64,000 nucleotides of DNA from Impatiens glandulifera (lineage: Eukaryota; Streptophyta; Magnoliopsida; Ericales; Balsaminaceae), in contig NC_061867.1 in assembly GCF_907164915.1 (NCBI RefSeq), positions 37,928,338 through 37,992,337 on the forward strand, in the 5' to 3' direction. The notes under the pieces were generated by a model. That model searched no databases. It was not told where the DNA came from and saw only the letters and a program-made list of their open reading frames with translations. Of this stretch, positions 45,108-55,781 are shown one piece after another. Each line of letters begins with the position of its first letter. Within the stretch, counting starts at the first letter, position 1. The position numbers and the translations under genes are program-made.

Positions 45108-45117
45108 TATAAATAAC
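45108..45117 (+). promoter_or_regulatory. Putative internal TATA box before accessory ORF C3
   Basis: ACTATAAATAAC, about 115 bp before ATG 45225 and followed by a CT-rich leader. Parallels the arrangement before C2. Confidence 0.35.
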
Positions 45118-45224
45118 ATCCTTAGTTATTTTATTTCAATCTTACGCGAAACGGCTTTCTCTCTCTAGCTTTCAAATCTCTCAAATCTCTCACGCTCTCG
45201 ATCTCTCGGTCTCCTCAACTCACA

Positions 45225-46206
45225 ATGGGTCGCGAATCTGTGCTTTTTACCCACATCTTCCAGGTCGACTTCGATGAAATTCGAGCAAATGGATCGGCGA
45301 AAGCTAAACGAGTCTTAACCCAAAATTTTGAGTCTTCAACGGACCGTTCATCTTATATCAAGAAGCGGTCACTGAGTTCTTTCAAACCGCCGCACACAGC
45401 GAAAGAACGATAACCGCAACAATTGGCGGAAAACTGTTCAAACTCACCATGGAGTCGGTTGCTGAGGTTCTCCATCTACCAACCGAGGGGAGCGACTTCT
45501 CAGTGGTTACAAACGAGGATACATTCCAAGCGGTTTGCCGGGATGTTTCGGATACTGCGGTACCAATAGTAGTGTCCGGTAAGAAAACCTCCCTCAAACC
45601 GAAACTTAGACCGTTATGCGAGATTCTATCTAAGTCGGTTCAAGGTCGGGGAGGCAACTATGATAGTCTCACACGATTGAAGATCGATATGATTGTCGGT
45701 TTAGTCAACGGCACTAAAATCAACTGGGCCAAGGTAATTTTCTCCAACCTATGTGAGATGGTGGATCCATCATCCAAACGGTCATGGGGATACGTCGTTC
45801 CACTCGGCAAACTAATGCGCCATTTCAACGCTGAAACCGGCCCATGTGTTTTCATCTCCCCTAGCAAAATCATAAAATCCCATCACTTTCTGAAATCGGA
45901 GTATAAACCGGGCAAAACAAAGGTGTCCGCCCGCAAAAGGAACTCTAAACCTAAGAAGAAAAAGGCTCCGCAGGAGAACAGTCTGGAAGCAAGGCAGTCT
46001 CGCAACCGATCGGGTCGGCTAGTATTCACACTGACACACAATCCGAAAAACTCAGCTTCAATCTCTAGTCGGACTCTCTCACACCACACCGAGGAGGATC
46101 GGTCTGGCAAAGGGAAAAAGAAGGTGGTCGAAGAACAATCGGCCAAAACTGATGATATTAATGCCGATTCGGGTAGACAACCGGAAGGAAATGAAACCGC
46201 GGATTA
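45225..46206 (+). pseudogene. Accessory ORF C3: same domain, copy 3, with basic tail (frameshifted)
   Basis: Start MGRESVLFTHIFQVDFDEIR at 45225. A frameshift near 45320-45390 moves the reading to AVTEFFQTAAHSERTITATI and then the open 45449-46207: MESVAEVLHLPTEGSDF, LRPLCEILSKSVQGRGG, and NWAKVIFSNLCEMVDP (the NWS..LFD landmark). A strongly basic segment (RKRNSKPKKKKAPQEN) looks like a nuclear localisation or nucleic-acid-binding tail, then comes a Ser/Thr/Asp-rich end at GNETAD*. Beyond this TAA, MGEDLVKQIMNEIKF and, in another frame, VYFQWTLNRQEIFYTNILPE run toward the coiled-coil ORF. C3 and C4 were therefore probably one long ORF before mutation. Confidence 0.6.
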
Positions 46207-46380
46207 AAGCATCCGGCAAATGGGCGAGGACCTCGTCAAACAAATCATGAACGAAATTAAGTTCAGGCTCACGCTGCGAGCGACGTCTACTTTCAATGGA
46301 CTCTGAACCGGCAGGAGATCTTCTACACCAACATTCTACCGGAACATCCCGCTGACTGAAGATACGAAAAACTGGTTGAG

Positions 46381-47859
46381 ATGGAGACGGAAGTCATCAA
46401 CCTTACAAAGGCTAAGAGCGTCCTGACCGCTCTTCGAAGGAGTAAGATGGTCGAACCGCATGCCCGGTTACTAGAACTCACTGACCATATTCAACATCTT
46501 CGTGAAAAACACATCCTAGGGACGGAGGAATCTCAGTTCGAGATCTTAGTGCTGGATATGCTAACAGTTAAAGAACAAGAGCTGAACGATGAGCTGACAC
46601 AGTTGGAAGCGGAACCCGAGCACCAAGAGGCGTCAATCTTCTCCAGATCCAATCCTGAGGATGATGGCGGTCCGAATCCGGCCGAAGCCGAGCATATCTC
46701 TCTTCAACAAGAACCCGTAATCAATCACACAGAACTCGGGACGGGTACACCGCCCACCGATCAACACGGATCTCCTCAAACCGACAATGCATCAGTACCG
46801 GCTGTAACAGAAGATAGAGTAAAAGACATAATCGAGGAATTTGTCAATGCCGCCATCCTGTCGTGGCAAAAGAGGATAAAAGAAACCGCGACAAAATCAA
46901 TCGAGATGATTGAGTCTACCGATAAACAGCTGGAAGCCGCGGTTGGACGGATTACGTCCGTTGAGGAAAAATACGGTCTTACCGATCTTTTGTTCGGCGA
47001 CACAACTGACAGAACTAACATATTGGAGACCGTAACTCAGAAGTTGGAGACCGATATCGCTCATACCAACCAAAAGGTCGGTTTAATAGACCTACACCTC
47101 ATAACAACCGATCAAAGACTGAACAAGATTGAAGGGGATCTGTCTCAATCCGGTGTCCAGGCCGGATCCATACTTGAGAAAATGGCAATACTTGAGGAAA
47201 AGAATGCCAAAACCGAAGCCGATCTAAAGGCGGTTACCGAACAACTGGTGGAGATGGTAGCGACAAAACTGCCAGCCGACAAAGCACTTGAAGAAGCGAA
47301 TGAACTCGCGGCTCAAAAGATTCAGTATGCCGAGGAAGAGCAAGTCCAGATTCAAAAAGAAAAGGTACAGGCGGATGCGGACCTAGCCGAACATATCCAA
47401 ACAATAGAAAACGTTGCACCGGCCATAGCGGTTCAGCAAAATGAAGATGCGGCTCGACTAATCGGCCAACAGCTAGCATTCGATGAGTTCTTCAACGCTC
47501 ATAAGAAGTCAAAGGCGGCTGCTTCCTCATCCGGTCCGGCTACCAGAAAAAGAAAGGCTCCCTTCAAGAATGTGGCAATTTCAAGACTATTGGACAACGT
47601 TGCTGAAACGGTTATTGATCCTCCAATCAACCCGGTGTCACAAGCTGATGACGAACTCGAGGACGAAACCGTACAGCTGATCAAAAGACCGCGGGGTCTT
47701 GAAGCAATTCCACTCAGATCGGTTCCGATTTCACCTTTCACTGGGACCTCGGGCGGTCAAGGATCCTCCTCCAGACCTGTCGTCGATCCTTGCAATCCGT
47801 GCAAGGGAATGATGACTGAACAAATGCTGGACAAATACCTACCCAAGAAAAAGAGATAG
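46381..47859 (+). CDS. Accessory ORF C4: 492-residue coiled-coil protein
   Basis: Open for 492 codons from METEVINLTKAKSVLTALRR to MLDKYLPKKKR. The upstream sequence (NRQEIFYTNILPEHPAD, then a TGA) is continuous with it in frame, so ATG 46381 may be internal to an older longer ORF. Residues about 1-90 and 140-330 are Glu/Lys/Leu/Ile-rich with heptad-like spacing (coiled coil: VEEKYGLTDLLFGDTTDR, KLETDIAHTNQKVGLID, LEEKNAKTEADLKAVTEQL). About 90-140 is a Pro/Ser/Gly/Asp linker. The C-terminus is basic (ATRKRKAPFKN; KKKR at the end). Related modules are in D (6982-8243) and F (17840-19058). No enzyme motif; a filament, scaffold or nucleic-acid-associated role is possible. It is the longest intact frame in C. 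Confidence 0.65.
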   Translation: METEVINLTKAKSVLTALRRSKMVEPHARLLELTDHIQHLREKHILGTEESQFEILVLDMLTVKEQELNDELTQLEAEPEHQEASIFSRSNPEDDGGPNPAEAEHISLQQEPVINHTELGTGTPPTDQHGSPQTDNASVPAVTEDRVKDIIEEFVNAAILSWQKRIKETATKSIEMIESTDKQLEAAVGRITSVEEKYGLTDLLFGDTTDRTNILETVTQKLETDIAHTNQKVGLIDLHLITTDQRLNKIEGDLSQSGVQAGSILEKMAILEEKNAKTEADLKAVTEQLVEMVATKLPADKALEEANELAAQKIQYAEEEQVQIQKEKVQADADLAEHIQTIENVAPAIAVQQNEDAARLIGQQLAFDEFFNAHKKSKAAASSSGPATRKRKAPFKNVAISRLLDNVAETVIDPPINPVSQADDELEDETVQLIKRPRGLEAIPLRSVPISPFTGTSGGQGSSSRPVVDPCNPCKGMMTEQMLDKYLPKKKR

Positions 47860-48153
47860 AAGTTTTCTTTAATTATATATTGTCTATGTTTAACTTAGTA
47901 TAATTTTATTTATATATATATATCAAGTATTTTTGGAAACCGACCTACATCTTCATTCTTACATGGTTTTGAATATTTTAAATAAAATAATCAAAAAGGG
48001 AGAAATTGATAAAGATAAAAAAAAATTTCAAAAGACAAAATTTTTCTCAAATTTTTCTAAGTCATTTTCCAAAAATCCGGCCAAATGAACGTTTAAAGAA
48101 ACCGGCCTACATCTTCATTCTTACATGCTTTTAATATTTTAAATAAAATAATC
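47860..48153 (+). other. 3' untranslated part of C with first polypurine copy
   Basis: Contains a ~155-bp tandem duplication: AACCGACCTACATCTTCATT ... ATAATCAAAAAGGGAGAAAT (about 47938-48007) is repeated as AACCGGCCTACATCTTCATT ... ATAATCAAAAAGAGAGAAAT (about 48098-48167). Only the second is followed by the LTR. Confidence 0.7.
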
Positions 48154-48167
48154 AAAAAGAGAGAAAT
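48154..48167 (+). promoter_or_regulatory. Polypurine tract of element C
   Basis: AAAAAGAGAGAAAT directly before the 3' LTR. Confidence 0.85.
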
Positions 48168-49317
48168 TGTTAGATAAATTAGACCAGATAAAAATAAGAA
48201 CCTAACAAAATAAACTTCCTGTGCAGGAGAACGGTTAAAAAACCAGGATCGGTTAAGCAATCTAACCGGTTAAGAATTGGACCGATCAGGAAGACAAGGC
48301 CGGTCAAGAAGAGAAGGCCAAAACCGTTGGTCATCCGGTTAACCTGAAGCTATAAAAAACCGGAAGTCATCCGGTTAACCTAAACAACCGATCGGTGCAA
48401 ACAAATACTTTAAGTATCTGTTGAAGATGATATCAAAGGGACAAACTATAGTATTGCCATATTCATACAAGTCTGAGGATAATCTGCAGGCTGCAGAAGA
48501 TCGTCCGACAAGATCTTCCCACTCTAGGATAAATCAGAGGCGCAACCCTCCAGGTGCAGGCAATTGTCCAACCGACAGTTGCCATATTAAGTAAAAGACA
48601 AACCTAGCCGGTTTGACCTATACACTGGAAGCCTAAACTGCCAGGTCTGAATCACTGAACCCCTTCTCAACCAATCAGATTCAAGGAGATGAAATGTGAC
48701 CATTGGAACATTTCACCTATAAAAGATGGAGCTGAAGAGGAGTAAATGCAGTAACAAGTTACAACTCACAAGTTCTAAGAGTTACACCAACCCAAGTTGT
48801 AGGTGGTCTTTATCTCTCTAAATTAAAAGAGCTTAAGTGTGTATTTGAAGTGAGATTACAATTTCGGTGAGAATTGTACGAGTATTATCGAGCAGCAAAT
48901 AAGTCTCGATCGGATTGTGTTTGTGTATTCCTTAGTGAATATCCTTCTCGCGGTTTCGAGAGGAAGGGGTGACGTAGGAGTTTAACTCCGAACATCCATA
49001 AAAACTTGTCTTGTCATTTACTTTCTGCCGGCTTTACATACTAACCGATCCTACCTAAACCGACTTACTGAATCCCAAAACCGACCCACCAAACTCCAAA
49101 CCGACATTATCCAAATCCGGTTCTATTCATCCTATGTACGTGCTGCTTCAACCTGAAACAAACCACTTCCGCACTTGAACTCGGTTCAAGGGTTTGTGAC
49201 AGTTTGTGTAGTATTGAAACCCGGTGTTAATCTTTAACCGGATTAAACACCAACCGTTAAGTGAAACGCGTTAACCGGTCAGACTCTGGTTCCCCAGCCG
49301 CGACCTAGATCCTAACA
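48168..49317 (+). repeat. 3' LTR of element C
   Basis: TGTTAGATAAATTAGACC to GATCCTAACA, 1,150 bp, diverged by several percent from 36131-37296 (small deletions near 48715 and 48775). Confidence 0.92.
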
Positions 49318-49322
49318 TCTTC

Positions 49323-49465
49323 TCAAAGCCACTTCTCGAGTCTAAGTTTTCTTACCTTAGAAATATTTTTAGGATTGTTAGATTATGATAATGCCTAGAT
49401 TATGTTTAAATCATAAACTCAACTAGTTTTGATAATTTAGTTTAAATAATTAAAAAGGGTGAAAT
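49323..49465 (+). pseudogene. RNase H C-terminal stub of element A and its polypurine tract
   Basis: Across the insertion site of C, EVADIF (before 36130) continues with SKPLLESKFSYLRNIF at 49321-49372. This matches VVDIFTKPLQEAKFSHFRNI at the end of C pol. A short 3'UTR and the tract TAAAAAGGGTGAAAT precede the 3' LTR of A. Confidence 0.7.
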
Positions 49466-49735
49466 TGTTGGGTTGAAATTTTAATGAACTCAACAGGTTT
49501 TGATAATTTTGTTTAAATAATCAAAAAGGGAGAGATTGTTGGGTTGAAATTTTTAATGTTTAAACTAGTTTTGAGATTTAGTTTAAATAATCAAAAAGGA
49601 GAGATTGTTGGGTTGAAATTTTTAATTGATTTAAAAAATTTTGATTTGATGATTGATGAAATAGTTTTTGGATAAAACTAAGTTCAATAATTGTTAGTCA
49701 TATCAAATATATAAATATATATTTAGATATGAACA

Positions 49736-49807
49736 TCTTAAGTGGTGTAGTGGTAAGCATGTCCGTCTGTCATACAGGTGACCTGGGTTCGACTCTCACC
49801 AGGTGCA
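49736..49807 (+). tRNA. tRNA-Asp(GUC)-derived sequence inside 3' LTR A (degenerate)
   Basis: Second copy of the tRNA-like unit: GTGTAGTGGTAAGCATGTCC, CTGTCATACAGG (anticodon GTC), GGTGACCTGGGTTCGACTC. Its anticodon stem and T-arm pair better than in the 5' LTR copy. Acceptor strands still do not pair. Confidence 0.6.
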
Positions 49808-49854
49808 GAATTAATAATTAGAGTTTTGTTAATTTGCAGGCACGGCTGAAAGTC

Positions 49855-50285
49855 AACGCGGAGTTAGACCAATTATATGGAAAACGTCTAATGTTAGTGG
49901 AGTTAGACGTGCAATCTAGAAAGAGAAAGTTAGACGTGCAGTCTAACTAGTGGAGTTAGACGTGCAGTCTAGAAAGAGAAAGTTAGACGTGTAGTCTAAC
50001 CAGTGTGGTTAGACGTGGGGATCTAATGTTAGATGGGGCGTCTAGACTAATTGCGTCTAATCAGATGAACGGCCGAGATAAGGCGTCTAATAGAATGTTA
50101 GATGGGGCGTCTAATAGACTGATTGCGTCTAATCAGATGAACGGCTGAGATGAGGCGTTTAATAGACTGTTAGATGGGGGTGTCTAATAGACTGATTGCG
50201 TCTAATCAGATGAACGGCCGAGATGAGGCGTCTAATAGACTGTTAGATGGGGGCGTCTAATAGACTGATCAGATGGGGGGCGTTT
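49855..50285. repeat. TTAGAC/GTCTAA minisatellite in 3' LTR A
   Basis: Units GTTAGACGTGCAGTCTAAC joined by AGTGGA or GAAAGAGAAA linkers, then units GTCTAATAGACTGATTGCG with TTAGATGGGGGCGTCTAA. Same core as the LTR B array. Confidence 0.85.
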
Positions 50286-51098
50286 AATTAGATGAACGGC
50301 TAAGATGATCAGATAAGAATTTGAAGGCAGATGCTCTTCTAGACAGCTGGCAGCAGAGTCTTCCAGACAGCTAACAGTAGAGCTCAACAAATGAATAACC
50401 GCCACGTATGCAATAATTCAAATTGCATGTACTGCATTGTACTACCACGATCTCAAGAATATTTTTCTGCTGTACTACCCAGTACCTCATGGATAGTACA
50501 TCCAACGGAAAGATGACATGTGTCCAAAAGAAGGATTTGACCATTGAAGCTTTTCAAGAATAAATTGCTGCCTAAGACAACGGACAAATTGCATGCTGAA
50601 AAATACAAGAAACAGAGAGAGAGCTGCTTCATTCATTTTTCTTTCAAGAAAGTTCCTGAAATCAAACATCTCACTTATCATCTAGCTGTGAATACATTGT
50701 ATTACATACTGTCTTTTCTGTGAGAAAACTTCAGTGTTGTAAGTTGAACAAATGTTGTTTTGTTCAACAGAGAGTTAGCTAGATTAGTGGATTGTATTTG
50801 ATTCAAAGAATTATAGTGAATCCTTCCGGTGGTTGGAAGAAGGGTGACGTAGGAGAGTTTGCTCCGAACATCCATAAACAAATTCTTGTGTTCTTTACTT
50901 TCTACCATTCATCTTTCATTGGTTCAAAGCTTCAAATCCGAAGACCATTTCCGCACTTGAATCTCTTTCAAGAGTTCGAAGGATTTGCGAAGAATAGAAA
51001 GAGATATTAATCCCTAACATGATTTCTATCAAACCGTTTATCTGAAGTCGTCATCAATAGCCAGACCCCCGTCTCTATTGGTGTCGTCGATCCTAACA

Positions 51099-51740
51099 CA
51101 CTTAATGAAATGACCATTGAATACAAGAAGTTATCAGATTCTTTTTATGAAATGAAAGTAAAATATGAGACCAATATTTCTTCTTCACACAAAATTTCTA
51201 AATCAAATGTTTTTGAAAGGAAAGTAGTAGAGATCTCATCATAGAATGAGATGCTCAAGGAACAGATTCAAACTCTTTCTTCTGAAAACAAAAGGTTAAA
51301 CTATGTTGTTAGGGCTTGGACGAGGTCTAGAGAAGCTGTCAAATATCAGATTAGTCTGTTGAAACCTGCTGGATCTAGATCCCGTTTAGGATTTGTTGGC
51401 AATGAAAAGTTTAAGTCTATAAACTTTGTCAAAGGGAGTTTAACTGATATTGAAATATCGGATCCCATTCATGAATAAGTAGCTTTGAAGAATGAAATAA
51501 CTTATGTTCTGCCGACTGTTAGCTGGCGGAAAAATAAGTTAGAAGCAACTATCAAGTCTGGCAATCTAAGACTTGGGAAGAAGTCAAGAATTTCTAAAAG
51601 AAAATCATCTTCAAAAACTAAGGGATCAGTGGCTAGCAGGAAGGCTTCTGCTATGTCAAAATCATACGCATTAATCACAACACAAAATGGGAAATCCATC
51701 AAAATAACTCAAATATGGATTCCTAAGTGACTAATTGATT
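51099..51740 (+). pseudogene. Gag of element B, C-terminal part (broken)
   Basis: Resumes B gag after A: NEMTIEYKKLSDSFYEMK, a coiled coil (MLKEQIQTLSSENKRLNYVV), KSINFVKGSLTDIEISD, EITYVLPTVSWRKNK, and a basic tail with TQIWIPK before stops. TAG at about 51242 and TAA at 51476-51478 interrupt it. Confidence 0.65.
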
Positions 51741-54700
51741 AATGACCCAATTGAATGTGGGTACCAAACGATTGTAAATATTATGTTGTGTAGGTACAAG
51801 TGAATGATGGTCTCGTGGACTCTGAATGGTATCTTGATAGCGACTATTCCAGGCATATGACAGGAAACAGACGGCTTCTCACTGATACAACAGATTGTTC
51901 TGGACCTAATATCACTTTTGGTGATAATAAGAAGGGTAAGACCATGGGTAAGTGTAAGATTATTCATGGTAATCTAACCATTAATGATGTGTTACTTGTT
52001 GACAATTTGTGCTATAACCTGATTAGTATTAGTTAGTTATGTGATAATGGTCTGTCACTTGACTTTCAAACTCATACATGCTTTGTTAAGGATCAACATG
52101 GTAATACATTATTAACTGGTAGTAGAGTAGGAAACTCATATAAAATAAATTGGCAAAAAGAATCATCTGATCCTATGTGCATGATTGCCAAAAATGATCA
52201 GAAATGGTTATGGCATAAAAGATTAAAACATCTAAATTTTAAAATCATCAACAACATTTGTTCAAACAATTTAGTTATTGGATTACATAAATTACAGTTT
52301 TTTAAGGACAAGATATGTTTTGCTTGCTAGTTAGGCAAACAGGGCAAATCATCGTTCAAAAGTAAAGGGAAATCTCAATCCAGTCGCTGCTTAGAATTGT
52401 TACACATGGATCTATTTGGTCCAATTCCTGTGAAGAGCCTAAGAGGAATGAGATTTTCCCTAATTATTATTGATGATTTTTCACAATTTACATGGGTAGC
52501 ATTTTTACCATCAAAGGACAAAACTGTTGAAAATTGATTAGAATATTTAAAAGAATTCATAATCATAAATCTTTGAATATTGCTTGCATTAGAAGTGACT
52601 AGGGAACTGAGTCACAAACAGATAACTTTCCTCTTATCTCGAGGAGTCTAGGATTAGGCACGAGTTTTTTAGTGTCATAACTCCACAACAAAATGGAATT
52701 GCTGAGAGAAGAGTGAGAACTCTGAAGGAAGCTGTGAGATCCATGCTAGCTGAATCAGACGTACCTTAGAGGTTTTGGGAAGATGCCATAAACACAACTT
52801 GCTACACACAAAATCGGACAATAATTAACAAACGTTTTGATAAAACTCCCTATGAACTGTATTACGAGAGAGTTCCTAGAGTTTCATACTTCAAAGTATT
52901 CAGGTGTAAATGTTTTATCCATAACAATGGAAAGGTTTATTTGACCGCTTTTGATGCCAAAGAAGATACTGGATTCATGCTGGGATATTCCTTAGTAAGC
53001 AAGGTTTATAGAGTATTTAACAACAGAACTCAAACTGTTGAGGAATCCCTTCATGTTATCTTTGATGAGCCTGTTGAGAGTAACTCTATTGATCTCATTG
53101 ACCTTGCTAACAGATTAGAATTAACGAATCTTGAGTCTGTAAGTGAGGAAGAAGCTCGGGATAAACGAATTTCATTGTCTAATCCTGTGGCTGATCCGGT
53201 TGAAATCCAACCAGACGTACAAACTTCTGTTCAACAAACTGTTGAGAGTTTGGACATCGCAGAGTCACCTGTTCAGATGACAAATCTCTTTGGATCCAGC
53301 TTCAGATGGAACAAGAATCATCCACCAGAATTGATCATCGAAAATCCTTTCTCTCCTCGAAGAACAAGACGTCAATTGATGTATGAAATGGCCAATTCTA
53401 CCTTTATTTCTCAGATTGAACCCAAGAAAATTGGTGAATCAGTGGTTGATCCAGATTGGATCAATGCTATGCAGGAGGAGTTAAACCAATTTGTGAGAAA
53501 TAAAGTGTGGCATCTGACTCCTAGACCGACTGATCAGTCAGTCATTGGAACAAGATGGGTCTTTGAAAACAAGCTTAGTGAAGAGGGCTTAGTTATTACA
53601 AACAAAGCCCGTTTAGTTGCTCAATGATACAGACATGAGAAAGGTATCGACTTTGATGAGTCTTTTGCTCTTATAGCAAGAATTGAGGCAATTAGAATCT
53701 TCCTTGCATATGCATCATTTAAGAATTTAAAAGTTTTTCAAATGGATGTGAAAAGTGCATTTTTAAATGGTAAATTAAATGAATATGTCTATGTTGAGCA
53801 ACCACCTGGTTTTGTAGATCATTCTTTAGCAAATCATGTTTTTAAACTTGAAAAAGCTTTATATGGTTTGAAATAAGCACCTAGAGCTTGGTATGACAGT
53901 TTGACTGAATTTTTGTTTGATCATGATTTTGTTATTGGAACTGTTGATAAAACACTGTTTAAATTCACTAAAGATGCTCATATTCTACTAGTTCAAATAT
54001 ATGTGGATGATATTATATTTGGATCAACTAACCCCAAATTATGTGAGAAATTTGCCAAGCTGATGCAGGACAGATTTGAAATGAGCATGTTGGGAGAATT
54101 AACTTTCTTCCTCGGTCTCCAAGTTCATTAGTTGGAGAAATGAACTTTCATCAATCAGGCCAAGTATACCAAAGAGTTACTAAACAAGTTTGGGATGGAG
54201 AACTGCTCTGATGTAGCCACTCCAATGAGCTCTTCTAGTAAATTGGATAAAGGTGATGGTGGTCAAAGTGTAGATGTCATAGCCTATAGAGGTCTTATTG
54301 GGTCACTACTATATGTTACGGCTACTAGACCAGATATCAAATTTGTTGTTGGTGTTTGTGGAAGATTTCAGGCTAATCCTAAACTCTCTCACTTTACTAC
54401 TGCTAAACGTATTCTGAAATATTTAAAGGGAACTCAAAATGTGGAACTGTGGTATCCGAAGGATTCCAGATTCAATTTGACTAGTTTTTCAGATACAGAT
54501 TATGCAGGGTTCAAAATTGATAGAAAGAGCACGAGTGGAACTTTCCAGTTCCTTGGAGATCGTCTTATCTTATGGTTCAGCAAGAAGCAAACGTCGGTTG
54601 CCATGTCTACAGCTGAAGCAGAGTAACTTGTTGTTAGCAGTTGTTGCTCTCAGCTATTGTGGGTTCAACAACAGCTTAGGGACTATGGGATTGAAGCTGA

Positions 54701-54944
54701 AGAATCTCCAATTTTCTACGACAACACAAGTGCTATAGCAATCATCTATAATCCAGTTTTGCACTCTCGGACAAAGCATATCGAAATCAGGCATCATTTT
54801 ATCCGAGAGCATGTCAATCAGAAGCAGATTCGTCTTGAATACATCCCAACAGATCAACAAACGGAAAACATTTTCACGAAGCCTCTACCCGAAGCTATGT
54901 TTTCTCACTTTAGAAATGTTTTAGGACTTGTTGATCTTGATTGA
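51741..54944 (+). pseudogene. Pol of element B (many stops)
   Basis: Order protease, integrase, RT, RNase H. Protease WYLDSDYSRHMTGN (DSG changed to DSD); WLWHKRLKHLNF; integrase LHMDLFGPIPVKSLRG, then a decayed central part at 52560-52680 and NGIAERRVRTLKEA. RT: KSAFLNGKLNEYVYVEQ, IYVDDIIFGSTNPKLC. RNase H: DTDYAGFKIDRKSTSG, STAEAE, FYDNTSAIAIIYNP, SRTKHIEIRHHFIREHV, ending ALFSHFRNVLGLVDLD-like at 54942. At least eight stops or frameshifts. More decayed than C, in line with B being the oldest layer. Confidence 0.8.
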
Positions 54945-55781
54945 TGTTGTTATGTGCATAAACTGAGGGGAGCATGTTGTTCAAAACTTAACTGGATAGA
55001 CAAGAAGACAGATGTCTCAATATGTCCAATGGACTAGGAGTTTAAGAAGCATAACTACTTAGACGTACGTCTAGTCAAGCAATTTTTATCTTTTTTCAGG
55101 AACTCATGTCTTGGTTAATTAACCTGTGCAGTTTGACTTATATGTCTAATAGACGTTAGACGTTTTTATGACAAGAGCAAGTGGAAGTTCATGTCTAACC
55201 AAACACACGTCCAGCACGTGGTGTCTATGCGTAAGTAGATGTCTACGTCTAATAGACGTTAGACGTTTATAAGACACGTGATTAGACGCTTGCGTCTAAT
55301 AGACCCATGCATATAATAGACGAATTTCTCAATTAGAAGTGAAGAATGTGAAAAGTAGATTAAACGTCTAACTACTTATGCACTTAGACTTTTCATCTTC
55401 TGGCTATCAGGACAGCTGTCATCTGCAAATGTATCTGTCTATGTACCTTTTTCCCGCCAAAAATAAAACTGTCACTTCTCAAATAGATTGAAGACATGTG
55501 TCTCTCAATTCTTCAAAAGTGACTAAAATTTTTGATAACTTTCTTCTATACGTCTAATATTGACTGGGCAGTTTCATGATTAATATTAATTTATAGGCAT
55601 GTGCCTTGGGAATAGATTTCTAAAATTTTTTACGGTTGGTATAATTATTAAATATTAATTGTTACACGTTAGCTCTCTTATATTTAATGAATGGTGTCAC
55701 TCAAATGGTTGAGTACTCCTAAAATCCATGTCTCTCTCTCTAGAATTCGAATCGTCAAATTCGTGTGTTCATCTTGCTAAA
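54945..55781. repeat. Non-coding TAGACG-rich stretch in B
   Basis: Between pol and the accessory ORF. 55010-55400 is rich in CGTCTAATAGACGTTAGACG-type words, many being short palindromes, related to the LTR minisatellites of A and B. No ORF. Confidence 0.6.

Larger units (their letters stand above)
36131..49317 (+). mobile_element. Sirevirus-like copia C, innermost, with large accessory region
   Basis: 13,187 bp between perfect TCTTC duplications (36126-36130 and 49318-49322). It has 1,166- and 1,150-bp LTRs, primer site, gag, pol and, unusually, about 5.5 kb of accessory ORFs after RNase H. LTRs differ by several percent by eye (about a dozen changes in the first 200 bp), so it is older than G. 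Pol and gag carry several nonsense mutations; three of the gag ones fall at expected Trp codons (TGG to TAG or TGA). Copia order (protease, integrase, RT, RNase H) is clear. Confidence 0.9.
33058..51098 (+). mobile_element. Sirevirus-like element A, inserted in gag of B, pol deleted
   Basis: 5' LTR 33058-34234 and 3' LTR 49466-51098, flanked by CACTC (33053-33057) and CACTT (51099-51103), a 4-of-5 matching target duplication inside B gag. Internal part: primer site, gag without zinc knuckle, a decayed protease start, then directly the last residues of RNase H. It is interrupted in that RNase H remnant by element C. It lacks protease body, integrase and RT, so it moved, if at all, with enzymes supplied by relatives. 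Confidence 0.75.
49466..51098 (+). repeat. 3' LTR of element A
   Basis: Starts TGTTGGGTTGAAATTTTAAT and ends CGATCCTAACA. The start with its purine tract is again present three times (49466, about 49539, about 49607). Contains a tRNA-Asp-like sequence and a TAGAC/GTCTA minisatellite absent from the 5' LTR, which explains its greater length (1,633 versus 1,177 bp). Confidence 0.75.

Noticed and set aside
42884..47859. Envelope-like gene in element C
   Set aside because: No signal peptide, no membrane helix and no Cys pattern in any accessory ORF. Position alone is not enough.
55695..55760. tRNA-like stretch (CAAATGGTTGAGTACTCC ... ATTCGAATC)
   Set aside because: Only loose A-box and B-box resemblance; no arms can be paired convincingly.
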